Shown: positions 50,265 through 61,064 of the stretch, piece after piece | Numbering within the stretch: position 1 is the first letter of the stretch | How the letters are laid out: every line of letters begins with the position of its first letter | Assembly (NCBI GenBank): GCA_030789695.1 | Contig: CM061135.1 | Location: forward strand, 109,500,301-109,564,300 | Source: Scilla litardierei | Lineage: Eukaryota; Streptophyta; Magnoliopsida; Asparagales; Asparagaceae | Reading direction: 5' to 3' | DNA: 64,000 bases | The notes under the pieces: model-generated | Seen by the model: only the letters and a program-made list of their open reading frames with translations | The model's database searches: none | Told to the model about the DNA's origin: nothing | Translations under genes and position numbers: made by a program

Positions 50265-50999
50265 TTTGAGTCTAGATCTGGTTTGCCTATCTTTTAAATT
50301 AAAAACCCTTTCTTTTCTTTATTCCATATTCTTTTAGTCTCTAAATTCTGTTTACATATTCTTGTTTAGTCGAATTTCTTTATCCATTTTTGTCGTTCGT
50401 ATTTTGTTCCGAAATATTGTTTCTTTACTATCAAAAATGCAGTGGTTAGTTATCCAAAAAAAAGTTTCAAAAAAAGCAAAAGAAGAAGAAGAAGAAGAAG
50501 AAAAGAAAAAGAAAAATAAAGAAGAAGAAAGAAAAAAACCAAACAAAAAAGGGTATACCGGATTAACAAATTTTTTTTGTTATCATTCATTTTGGTTATA
50601 ATCAGCACAACAAATCACATCACCCTAAAGATCTATCTTTTTGTGCATGTGAAAATTCTCCATCCAAAGACCAATCTTTTTTGTGGAAATTTTGACAATT
50701 TTAGACTTCTAAAATTTGTCACCCTTGTTTCTTTTAATCTTCCTTTCAGATCCGAAATTCCTTTATGAGTTCTTGGTGAATTGTTATTGGAAATTCTACG
50801 TATTGTTTGTTTTAGTTCCAAAAGAACTGAAAGAGAAATTACAGAGTGAGAGAAGTTAGAATGGTGAGAACAATAGAGGGTTAGAGGCCACAAATTTTGA
50901 GTGAAAAACACGAGCGTAGAGTGATTCACATTCTTGAGTGTAAACAAGTAATGGAGAGAATTGTGAGGTCCTTTTTTCTAACTTTATTTTACAGGAAAC
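50265..50999 (+). other. 5' leader of chromovirus-like element
   Basis: Non-coding leader of about 735 bp. It includes a GAA-rich tract (about 50456-50552) that makes a lysine/glutamate-rich frame. No gene is recognised before the ATG at 51000. Confidence 0.7.
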
Positions 51000-53900
51000 A
51001 TGTCTCATAATAGTGCTACCACAGATTTGCCTGATCAGAAATTGCTAGTGGAGGCCATAATGAGTGAGATGAAGCGTGTGATGAAGTTGAAGCTCGAGCA
51101 AGTTCATGAATAGCTAGATAAGATGGAGGATAAACTTAGTGAGTAGCCAAAAAATGCTCATAATATGCATAGAAGGGAAATAGTTCAGCCGAGGGTAGTA
51201 AAGGGTGAAGATGAAGAGTCTTATGGGACTAGTTTTGATGAAGATTGATATTCAGTTGTTAATCATAGGAGACGTGGAGGGTGGTTAAGAGAAGCTATGG
51301 ATATGAAAGATAACAACTTGGGTGGTATTAAGATGAATATTCCTTCAATTCAAGGTATAACTGATCATGAATCATACCTTGAGTGGGAGAAGAAGATGGA
51401 ATTCATATTTGACTGCCACAACTATTCTAAAGCAAAGAAGGTAAGATTAGCTGTGATTGAATTTTCTGACTATGCTATTACTTGGTGGGATCAGCTTGTT
51501 ACAAACAGAAGAAGAAATAGATAACGACCAATAGAGACATGGGAGGAGATGAAAGCAGTAATTTGAAAGCAGTTCGTTCCTAGTTACTACTATCGAGAGA
51601 TATACAATAAGCTTCAAGGTCTTATGCAAGAAAGTCGCAACGTAGAAGATTACTACAAGGAGATGGAGATTGCTATGACCTAGGCTAATGTAGAGAAAGA
51701 TAGAGAGGATACAATGGATAGGTTCTTACATGGATTAATCGGAAAATCCATGATAAGGTAGAGATGCAGCATTATGTGGAGTGGGAAGACATGGTGCACA
51801 TGGCCATCAACGTGGAGAAACAACTCAAGAGGAGGGGTGGATCAAGTACAGCCTATAAATCAAGTCCTACATCTTGGAAACTGAGTTATACAAAGAAGAT
51901 GGACAAGCCACAAATGCCCAAACCTGAGCCTAAGTCTGAGAATATCCATCACATTTCTCAAGGTAAATCAGACCCTTCAACCTCTAGAAATCGTGACATT
52001 AAATGTTTTAAATGTCAAGGTAGGGGACATATGGAAAGTCAATGCCCAAATAAGCAGGTTATGGTGTTACAAGACAGTGGTGAAATTGTCACCGGAAATG
52101 ATGATTCTGACCATGATAACATGACATCATTAGAGGATGATCTCGAGGCGGAATATCTAGTCCCTGATGTTTTGACATTGGTGGCAAGGAGAGCATTGAG
52201 CATGCAAGCAAAAGGACTTGAAGAAGTGCAACGGGAGAACATCTTTCACACTAGGTGTTACATCAAAGACAAGGTATGTAGTATGATTATTGATGGTGGT
52301 AGCTGTACTAATGTTGCGAGTACAACAATGGTGGATAAATTGGGACTGCCTATATTAAAGCATCCTAGACCAAACACGTTGCAATGGTTAAATGATAGTG
52401 GTGAAGTAAGGGTGAACAAACAGGTGTTAGTTGCATGCCGGATTGGTAAATATGAAGACGATGTAGTATGTGATGTAGTACCAATGCAAGCGGGACACTT
52501 GTTACTAGGGTGTCCATTGCAGTTTGATAGGCCTGTGAAGCATGATGGCTTTACGAACAAATACTTCTTTGTACTTAATCAATGACCAATCACTCTTGTA
52601 CCAAAGACACCACGACAAGTTTATGAGGATCAAGTGAGATTGCAAAAAGAGTGTGATCAAAAGAAAGAGAGTGAACAAAAGAAAAAGAGTGAAAATCAGA
52701 GAGAGGCCGGGATAATGAGAGAGAAAAAGAAAATCAAAATTCGGCCATTGAGAGAAAATTAGAGAGAAAAAAAGAATTTCTATGCAAAATTGAGTGAAGT
52801 TAAGAGAGCAATTTTTTCAAATCAGCCGATGATTGTACATTTGTACAAAGAGGCATTTTTAAATACTAACCAACTTCACCTTGCTTTGCCTAGTTCTATT
52901 GTTTCTCTTTTGCAGGAATATGAGGATGTTTTTCCTAAAGAAATACCACATGGATTACCTCCAATCCGAGGGATTGAACATCAGATTGATTTTGTTCCTA
53001 GTGCGGCGATTTCAAACCGACCAGCCTATAGGAGCAATCCCGAGGAGACAAAGGAACTTCAACAGCAGGTAAATGAGTTGTTGGAGAAAGGGCACGTGAG
53101 GGAAAGCATGAGCCCATGCGATGTTCCTGTTTTACTTGTGCCTAAGAAGGATGGGACTTGGAGAATGTGCATTGATTACCGAGCCATCAACAACATAACG
53201 ATAAAGTATCGTCATCCTATTCCTCGCCTAGATGATATGTTAGATGGGCTGCATGGTTCTTGTGTGTTTTCTAAAATTGATTTAAAAAGTGGTTATCATC
53301 ATATTAGAATGAAAGAAGGAGATGAATGGAAAACTGCTTTTAAAACAAAATATGGTTTATATGAATGGTTAGTTATGCCTTTTGGTTTAGCTAATGCTCC
53401 GAGCACTTTTATGAGACTTATGAATCATGTTTTAAGTGCATTTATAGGTAGATTTGTTGTTATTTACTTTGATGAGATCCTCATTTATAGCAAGAACTTG
53501 GATGATCATGCAGTACATTTGAAATCTCTTTTAAATGTTCTTAGGAAAGAAAAGTTATTTGCTAACGTGAAGAAGTGTACTTTTTGCACAGATAAGCTTG
53601 TATTTTTGGGATTTGTTGTTAGTGCACAAGGAATACATGTTGATGAAGAGAAGATATGTGCAATATAAGAGTGAACAAGTCCCATAATTGTATGTAATGT
53701 TCGTAGTTTTCATGGACTTGTTAGTTTTACCGGTGGTTCGTAAAGGACTTTAGTAGCATAGCTGCACCACTTACTGAAGTGATCAAGAAGAATGTTGGAT
53801 ATAGATGGGGACAAGAATAAGAAGAGGCATTTCAGCTAATCAAAGAGAAGTTAACCAACGCTCCTTTATTGTCTTTACCTAACTTTTCAAAAACGTTTGA

Positions 53901-54231
53901 GATTGAATGTGATACTTCAGTTATTGGCATAGGCGTAGTTCTTATGCAAGAAAGACGACCAATTGCTTACTTCAGCGAAAAAATAAGCAAGGCAGCTTTA
54001 AACTGCCCAACGTATGATAAGGAGCAGTATGCATTGGTTCGAGCTTTAGAGACATGGCAGCACTACCTATGGTTAAAGGAGTTCATACTACCTATGGTTA
54101 AAGGAGTTCATGATTCACACAGATCATGAGTCCTTGAAACACTTAAAGGGACAACACAAGCTATACAAAAGGCACGCTCGTTGGGTGGTGTTCATCGAAA
54201 CATTTCCATATGTCATCTGATATAAGAAAGG
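51000..54231 (+). pseudogene. Chromovirus-like gag-pol remnant, 5' portion
   Basis: From the ATG at 51000 the gag frame carries several stops. Its capsid region includes YLEWEKKMEFIFDCHNYSKA (about 51382) and TWEEMKAVI. A 1-nt frameshift near 51740 leads to QHYVEWEDMVHMAI. The zinc knuckle CFKCQGRGHMESQC is at about 52003-52044. Protease has IIDGGSCTNVAS (about 52286). TGA at 52583 and a TAG near 52757 interrupt the same frame, which continues into reverse transcriptase (52790-53668) with KKDGTWRMCIDYRAIN and catalytic YFDEILIYS, where the second Asp is replaced by Glu. RNase H follows ([18 protein letters not shown], about 53900) and is damaged by a 25-bp duplication at 54063-54112. The remnant is cut at 54231 by the nested element. 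Confidence 0.92.
54063..54112 (+). repeat. 25-bp tandem duplication inside RNase H
   Basis: Two adjacent copies beginning CTACCTATGGTTAAAGGAG that differ only in the last base. As 25 is not a multiple of three, the frame of RNase H is shifted. Confidence 0.92.
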
Positions 54232-55964
54232 TGACCGGCGCCCTGTTTACGGTATGGGCGCGGTGTCGTTTTACCGCAAGTGCATGGTTAGTGTAGGGTG
54301 CGGGTTTATCGAACTCAGGGAGGTGGATGGCTTGAGTGGCTACTAGCCTCGCCTAGGTCGTGTGCTAGCTACTCGGATGATATGGTTGAAGTGTAGAAAT
54401 AAAAGAAAGAAATGAAAAAAGACATAAAATGAATCCCCGCTAACACGGGCTAGAGCACTTATGACACTTGGCATTTGACTTGATCCAGGGTGAGACATTG
54501 CCCCAAAAGGTGGTACATAGCGTCCATGGCCCGATATTCCGGTCGGTACCAAGCACGCTAGGCCTACCCGGTTCCGGACGGTGGGCATTCCCATGTCCAT
54601 TAACACCTTCCGCAACCGGGAGCATTAAGGCCACAATGATAACTCCCAACACTTCGTCCAAGCCGCTCCCGTGCGCTAGGACTCGATGTCTACACAAGGG
54701 GCGTGAGCTGTGGCCAGGGAGTCAACCGCCAAGTTTATTCCCCCTTGGCCCGACGGTCAGAGGCGGTCTTTCTCCCGCCAATGACAATGAAACACCCCAG
54801 CGTAACCCTAATGGCCAAATAGGTCAAATGTGATTTCTAGCGATACATCGAAGCGGATCTTGACTGGACAAGCACCGGACCCCAACCCCCAACACATCTA
54901 GTGTGTTGTCGTACGAATTGGACCCAGATCGCTAGAAATCCCCATTGACACATTACATCGAACACGTGCCATGCAACCAAGTCTAATGTAAATTTCCAAG
55001 CAACAATCCTACCCTAACCCGTATTAGGGTTCATCAAAACTACTCAATGGTGAATAACATATAAACAAACAACACAAAAGACATATAAACTTTCACCATC
55101 AAGCAAAATAAACACAATACAAACAATGGAGAAAAGGAGAGGAAAATACTTATCTTGAGTTGAATCGTCAATCCAATACAAGACTTATTGAGCAAGAGAC
55201 CTAATCTAAACTAACCTAGAACTCACAAGAGAAGGGGGGCAAAAAGCCCTAAAATCTCTAGGAGATCCCCTTCAATTCGGCCAGCCTCGTGTATTTATAC
55301 CCCCACTTCGAAACCCAAATGGTTCGGGTCCAAACCTGCAGGAAAAGCGCCACCCGATCGGTTGACAAGTCAACCGATCGGGTGATCTGTTACAAATAGT
55401 AAACAAAAAACGGCGGACTTTCACCCGGTCATATGAACCGATCGGTTGAGTTCTTGGAGTGACCGGTTGGATCTTGGCGCCATCGGGTGAAGGGATCGGT
55501 TGGGTGCCCGTGTCTCGGCTCCTCAGCATCAGCTACAGATGAACCGATCGGGTGAGAGTCACCCGATCGGTTGGAATTTGGCTTGAAAATACAGAGAATC
55601 AGCCTCGTTTGAACCGGCCTGTGAACCGGTCGGGTGTCATTCACTTGAGCTCCGGCTGAGACCGGGTGGTGCATGCGTGCATCACCCGATCGGTTGGAGA
55701 TGACCAACCGACCGGGTGAGGGGCTGAAAGATGTAATCTTCGTCGTTTGACCCCCTGGATCACGCATGACTCCTCCCGTTGCTCCATGGACTTGAGATAT
55801 CGTCGTTAAACGTCCCCTACGCGGGCAATCTCCTGCAAACATGGAGAAACAAAGAAAAGTGAAAGAAAACGAGAAAACACGAGAAAACGAATAAAAGACG
55901 GCGGAAAATACGGAGAAACACAAAAGAAAACGTGCGTGAATATATGAAATATAAACGCACGTCA
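54232..55964 (-). mobile_element. 3' LTR of the non-autonomous element
   Basis: 1733 bp. On the minus strand it begins TGACGTGCG at 55964. The promoter module is TATAAATA on the minus strand at 55292-55299, with paired CCGATCGG sites at 55350-55365 and 55370-55385. Similar to 59329-61059 with scattered single-base differences. Confidence 0.94.
55292..55385 (-). promoter_or_regulatory. LTR promoter module (3' LTR)
   Basis: On the minus strand two 16-bp CCGATCGG-centred sites, 20 bp centre to centre as in the other family members, lie about 50 bp upstream of TATAAATA (55292-55299). The outer bases differ slightly from a perfect palindrome (ACCC for AACC on one side). Confidence 0.65.
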
Positions 55965-56003
55965 AAATCCCCCAAGCTGAACTCTTCCTCGTCCTCGAGG
56001 AAG
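55965..56003 (-). promoter_or_regulatory. Hairpin and polypurine tract before 3' LTR
   Basis: On the minus strand: perfect 8-bp stem CTTCCTCG / CGAGGAAG with loop AGGA, spacer AGTTC, AGCTTGGGGG (55969-55978), ATTT, LTR. Base for base the same module as at 31762-31800. Confidence 0.8.
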
Positions 56004-57750
56004 ACGAGTGAGAGTAGGAGCTCGGAGGGAGAAAATAGAGAGAAGGAGAGAAAAAGAGAACTCTATATCCTAGATCGCCCATGAGGGCCAACAAAATCAA
56101 ACACGCCACACGAAGCAAGCATACGACAAAACACAACACTAAACCAAGGAATGTGAGTCCAAACAAGTGCCGTGGGCCCACGCGGTGAAGCGCGAGTGAG
56201 TGTGGTCGTGTGCTAGCAGATGGTGTCACTATCTACGATGTGCAATAATGCTCCATATACACATACCCAAAGAAAGACCCAAATATCGATTCAATTTGAA
56301 ATTGCAGTGAATATTAGCTCAAGCATGCAGAGAAGAGTATAAGAATAGAAGCGTATCATGCATCGGGGACTCCACAGCTAGGGACTAGGAAATCACCACA
56401 CTATATCCTAGGTAATCGCTAGACGGTCCCTATGCCAAGTGTTTTCGAAAACGATGGAGGTTGAGAAGATGTGGAGTAGAACACTCGGTGCAAATTCTCG
56501 CCTTCCCCTTATTCACGGCAAGTAGGAAAATATTCACACTGGAATTTTTTTTTGGGTTTTGGGTATTTGTATTTTTTTTCTTTTCTTTTCATTTCTCATC
56601 TTTTTGGGTTTTTTTTCTTTTCTTTTCTCCTTTTTTTTGGATTTTTGGGAATTGGGATATTTACATGTGTACTCTACCAAGTGGGAGAACGGTACACGAC
56701 GAGGGGATTTGCACCAAGTAAATAAAAATGAAATCAGATTCTAAACACTTGGACAAAGGAGATATTTCTCGCTAATTAGAGCATAGGATAAATGGGTTAT
56801 CCTAGTCCTTGTTTGTGGAATCCCGACACATGCGAATTGAAATATACGATATAAATATAGCATGCATATAGAAGCAGATAGTAGAAGCAAATACTGCATA
56901 TTCAAATCGAAGCATGATAATCTAGGGGTCAACCAAGGATAGGTATATAAAACATAATCACAAGGTAGAAGCACACCAAACAGCTAGGCACGACGCACGA
57001 CTCACAAAAAGCTAAGTGGACCCGCGATGCATGAAATGCAAGAGGACTCGATATCCTAGGGTTAGTGAATGTGATTATCGAAGCTGTGCAAGGTGCGCGT
57101 GTGATTTTCGTGGCAATTCATCATAGGGTTCATCTCTAGGAGAAAGAGATAAAAAGAAGAAAAGAAAAAGAAAAAGAAAAACACGGAGAAAAACGACTCA
57201 AATAACGAAGAAAAAGAGACAAATGACGCACGAAGTGCGACTCCCCCAAGCTGAAACTTGCATTGTCCTCAATGCAATAGTAGCGAATACGAGAGGGCAA
57301 TGAAAATGGGGGGGAGTTACGCACCGACACAAAAAATGAAAAACACGAAAAACACATGAGCGAAACTAAAAAATAAAGAAAAAGAAACAGTCAAATAAAA
57401 GGTATAAAACATGACAAAAGAACACCTAGACACAGACACACAACAACGACACACGAAAACATGCACACAAATCGATTTCCCCCAAGCTGAACATGACAAT
57501 GCCAGCGAAACGATATGATCAATGTGATACAGAAATATGCAAGGGGAAGATCGGAAAAGAAAAGAAAGAAATCAAAATGCAGGAGAGACGGTGTGCTCAT
57601 TCTCCTCGGAAGAGGATGAGGGTGAAATGATAGAAGGACATGACATGAAGGGTTATTAAGATGCAAAAGCAAACCCTAGATACGCTCCCCTCGCTAATGA
57701 GAGGAGACGAGATTATTCAAATCTAAACTAGAAAGCGGTAAATTTTTACA
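56004..57750 (-). other. 3' non-coding half of the non-autonomous element
   Basis: Homologous to 29994-31786 in the same order, including the A-rich tract (56540-56650 here) and two internal AGCTTGGGGG modules (57243-57252 and 57479-57488). Hydrophobic short frames (57136-57357, 57317-57499, 57391-57672) come from pyrimidine-rich DNA. No gene is supported. Confidence 0.75.
57243..57277 (-). promoter_or_regulatory. Hairpin plus polypurine-like module (internal)
   Basis: On the minus strand: stem TTGCATTG / CAATGCAA with loop AGGA, then GTTTC, then AGCTTGGGGG. The stem is identical to that at 30486-30505; only the loop (AGGA for AGGG) and spacer differ. Confidence 0.7.
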
Positions 57751-59139
57751 CTACTGGATTAGGATACACCTGAGCATAGGCGGATCCAAGATCTCAAGCG
57801 GAGCAGGAAGCTGCTCTTCCGGTTCTTTTTGTGGCTCCGCCAATGTTCCAGTGCCACGAACACCAACGAACTCAAGCAATGCTCCCACAAGCTTCTCTCG
57901 ATGATGTCCACCTAAATCATTCGAAAGAAAAGGAGCATCAGTCCGTGATGAAAAATTCTTCCCCGCAATAAATGTATCCCAAAGAGTATCATCAAAGTGA
58001 AATGTAAAGCGTGGAATAAGTTGACGACGACTCCCTGAGAATGTGGTGCTATGCCCTGGTGGTGACGCGATGATATCATGTCCACATTCAGTGGCAAGCT
58101 TGTCAGGTGCTGACATGCCCTGACGTATCTCCATATAATGTGAATCATGATCTAATGGAGCGTACGTCATGTCAGTAGTATTTGAATCTAAAAATATGTG
58201 GAATGTAATACGAGATTCAGAAATAGTGTCTAAAAGATCTCCCTGAGTGGGAGCAGTAAGCTCTGGTGGATGTGATGCTTCTGGTGGAGTAAAGTTGAGA
58301 TGTGGAGGTAGTGGTAGAGGTAAGGGAGCATGAGGCTCAATAGAATGAGTCGCGACGTTCACAGCTCCACGCTCTCCCTCCTCGTCGATATGGACATCCT
58401 CCATGGCCTCCTCGATGCCGTATGTCTCAAAAATTGTACCTGCATGGGGAAGGGGACTCATATTAAAATTTTCAAATTGTAAACCGTAAGAGTTACCTTC
58501 CGCAGTGCAAGTCGTCGATGAAGTATGAGACACGACTGCTTCACCCCCAAAAGTAGAAGTGGTCGGCGGAAATGGAATTGGTGAATCCACCTGGCTCTGC
58601 GTTATCATGGAATCCTCCATCAATAACTCAAGGATAGATTTCCGAGGTGGAGATGAGGGTGATGGTGTTGTCGGGCCTTGATTTACAAAGGAATTCACCA
58701 CTAACAACTCAAGATCAGGCGCATGTGGTGGAAGTGGAAGTGGTGGAATCATCTGGCCTTGGTTTAAAATATTGTCTTCTAATAACAATTCAAGGTCAGA
58801 CATCGGTGGGGGAAGTGGTGATGGAAGTGGAGGTGATATCCAGCGCATCTGAGTTACAATGGAGTTTTCCAAGAATAATTCAAGGCTCGATTTTGGTGGA
58901 GGATGGGGTGTGAAATTTTGGGGGTAAGGATGGGAGGATTCTTGATGTAGGTCGTGGGTATATGAGTGTGGGGTGTAGGGTTGGGCACTAAATTGGCAAT
59001 GGATGGCCGTGTGTCCCTGCATCCCACAAGCTTCGCAAACCGTCACGACCTGTGGATAATTCTCATATCCCCCCATCTGAGCACCGTATGGCATATAAGC
59101 ATCAAAATTTCCGATGTACGATCCATCGGGCATCCACAT
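57751..59139 (-). CDS. Zinc-knuckle, repeat-containing protein of the non-autonomous element
   Basis: An intact 462-codon ORF beginning MWMPDGSYIGNFDAYMPYG, about 165 bp after the primer site. Residues 35-48 are a CX2CX4HX4C zinc knuckle (CEACGMQGHTAIHC), the nucleic-acid-binding motif of retroelement nucleocapsids. Four degenerate 27-30-residue repeats follow (LEL cores at about 86, 116, 143 and 170; consensus S-LELLLED-I--Q, separated by Pro-rich linkers). Residues 200-462 are unlike anything I recognise; they include an acidic patch (EEAMEDVHIDEEGERG) and a Pro-rich stretch. No signal peptide or membrane segment is evident. The LELLLED-type repeats resemble the ESLLTQYITNQERI segment in the gag frame at 25987-28701, so the ORF may descend from the C-terminal half of gag with the capsid lost. 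RNA binding is inferred; function is unknown. Confidence 0.8.
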   Translation of the reverse strand: MWMPDGSYIGNFDAYMPYGAQMGGYENYPQVVTVCEACGMQGHTAIHCQFSAQPYTPHSYTHDLHQESSHPYPQNFTPHPPPKSSLELFLENSIVTQMRWISPPLPSPLPPPMSDLELLLEDNILNQGQMIPPLPLPPHAPDLELLVVNSFVNQGPTTPSPSSPPRKSILELLMEDSMITQSQVDSPIPFPPTTSTFGGEAVVSHTSSTTCTAEGNSYGLQFENFNMSPLPHAGTIFETYGIEEAMEDVHIDEEGERGAVNVATHSIEPHAPLPLPLPPHLNFTPPEASHPPELTAPTQGDLLDTISESRITFHIFLDSNTTDMTYAPLDHDSHYMEIRQGMSAPDKLATECGHDIIASPPGHSTTFSGSRRQLIPRFTFHFDDTLWDTFIAGKNFSSRTDAPFLSNDLGGHHREKLVGALLEFVGVRGTGTLAEPQKEPEEQLPAPLEILDPPMLRCILIQ

Positions 59140-59304
59140 AGCTCACCTGACAAACAAAAATTTTGGCTACGACAAGCGCGTCAGTGGTACAAAGAATAGC
59201 ACAAATTTATAATGGTGGTAAGGAAAGAATCTGTTTATTGTATTTTTTTTTTGTTTTTGCGTAGTCTAACGAACCCAAGCTAAGCTAATATCAAACCGAA
59301 CGCC
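59140..59304 (-). other. 5' leader of the non-autonomous element
   Basis: A short leader between primer site and ATG, with an A-rich run near 59241-59255. No other ORF or strong structure is noticed. Confidence 0.6.
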
Positions 59305-59322
59305 TCCCCGGCAACGGCACCA
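59305..59322 (-). promoter_or_regulatory. Primer-binding site, tRNA-Asp type
   Basis: On the minus strand TGGTGCCGTTGCCGGGGA, 6 bp from the 5' LTR. It matches the complement of tRNA-Asp except for T at the fourth base. The mismatch differs from that of the element at 24231-33358. Confidence 0.88.
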
Positions 59323-59328
59323 AAAACT

Positions 59329-61059
59329 TGACCGGCGCCCCGTTTACGGTATGGGTGCGGTGTCGTTTTACCGCAAGTGCACGGTTAGTGTAGGGTGCGG
59401 GTTTATCGAACTCAGGGAGGTGGATGGCTTGAGTGGCTACTAGCCTCGCCTAGGTCGTGTGCTAGCTACGCGGATGATATGGTCGAAGTGTAGAAATAAA
59501 AGAAAGAAATGAAAAAGACATAAAATGAATCCCCGCTAACACGGGCTAGAGCACTCATGACACTTGGCATTTGATTTGATCCAGGGTGAGACATTGCCCC
59601 AAAAGGTGGTACCTAGCGTCCATGGCCTGATATTCCGGTCGGTACCAAGACGCTAGGCCTACCCGGTTCCGGACGGTGGGCATTCCCATGTCCATTAACA
59701 CCTTCCGCAACCGGGAGCATTAAGGCCACAATGATAACTCCCAACACTTCGTCCAAGCCGCTCCCGTGCGCTAGGACTCGATGTCTACACAAGGGGCGTG
59801 AGCTGTGGCCAGGGAGTCAACCGCCAAGTTTATTCCCCCTTGGCTCGACGGTCAGAGGCGGTCTTTCTCCCGCCAATGACAATGAAACACCCCCGCGTAA
59901 CCCAAATGGCCAAATAGGTCAAATGTGATTTCTAGCGATACATCGAAGCGGATCTTGACTGGACAAGCACTGGACCCCAACCCCCAACACATCTAGTGTG
60001 TTGTCGTACGAATTGGACCCAGATCGCTAGAAATTCCCATTGACACATTACATCGAACACGTGCCATGCAACTAAGTCTAATGTAAATTTCCAAGCAACA
60101 ATCCTACCCTAACCCGTATTAGGGTTCATCAAAACTACTCAATGGTGAATAACATATAAACAAACAACACAAAAGACATATAAACTTTCACCATCAAGCA
60201 AAATAAACACAATACAAACAATGGAGAAAAAGAGAGGAAAATACTTATCTTGAGTTGAATCGTCAATCCAATACAAGACTTATTGAGCAAGAGACCTAAT
60301 CTAAACTAACCTAGAACTCACAAGAGAAGGGGGGCAAAAAGCCCTAAAAACTTTAGGAGATCCCCTTCAAGTCGGTCAGCCTCGTGTATTTATACCCCCA
60401 CTTCGAAACCCTAATGGTTCGGGTCCAAACCCGCAGGAAAAGCGCCACCCGATCGGTTGACAAATCAACCGATCGGGTGATCTGTTACAAATAGTAAACA
60501 GAAAACGACGGACTTTCACCCGGTCATATGAACCGGTCGGTTGAGTTCTTGGAGTGACCGGTTGGATCTTGGCGCCATCGGGTGAAGGGATCGGTTGGGT
60601 GTCCGTGTCTCGACTCCTCAGCATCAGCTACAGATGAACCGATCGGGTGAGAGTCACCCGATCGGTTGGAATTTGGCTTGAAAAGACAGAGAATCAGCCT
60701 CGTTTGAACCGGCCTGTGAACCGGTCGAGTGACATTCACTTGAGCTCTGGCTGAGACCGGGTGGTGCATGCGTGCATCACCCGATCGGTTGGAGATGACC
60801 AACCGACCGGGTGAGGGGCTGAAAGATGTAATCTTCGTCGTTTGACCCCCTGGATCACACGTGACTCCTCCCGTTGCTCCAGGGACTTGAGGTATCGTCG
60901 TTAAACGTCCCCTACGCGGGCAATCTCCTGCAAACATGGAGAAACAAAGAAAAGTGAAAGAAAACGAGAAAACACGAGAAAACGAATAAAACACGACAGA
61001 AAATACGGAGAAACACAAAAGAAAACGTGCGTGAATATATGAAATATAAACGCACGTCA
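59329..61059 (-). mobile_element. 5' LTR of the non-autonomous element
   Basis: 1731 bp. The minus-strand TATAAATA lies at 60387-60394, with paired CCGATCGG sites upstream as in the 3' LTR. The ORF at 60524-61108 crosses the element boundary and is not a gene. Confidence 0.94.
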
Positions 61060-61064
61060 AAAGG

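Larger units (their letters stand above)
54232..61059 (-). mobile_element. Non-autonomous Athila-derived LTR element with a novel single ORF
   Basis: 6828 bp, minus strand. LTRs of 1731 bp (5', 59329-61059) and 1733 bp (3', 54232-55964) start TGACGTGCG and end GGCGCCGGTCA or a close variant. The target duplication AAAGG is perfect (54227-54231 and 61060-61064). A tRNA-Asp-type primer site, a polypurine tract and TATA boxes are in place. The only long ORF is 57751-59139. No capsid, protease, reverse transcriptase, RNase H or integrase motif is seen on either strand. The LTRs and the 3' non-coding half are homologous to those of 24231-33358. The structure indicates mobilisation by proteins supplied by another element. 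Confidence 0.93.

Noticed and set aside
50362..50601. Lys/Glu-rich ORF in the chromovirus-like leader
   Set aside because: Comes from a GAA-rich tract; no conserved sequence.
58647..58913. Plus-strand ORF opposite the zinc-knuckle ORF
   Set aside because: A shadow of the minus-strand coding repeats, with no independent feature.
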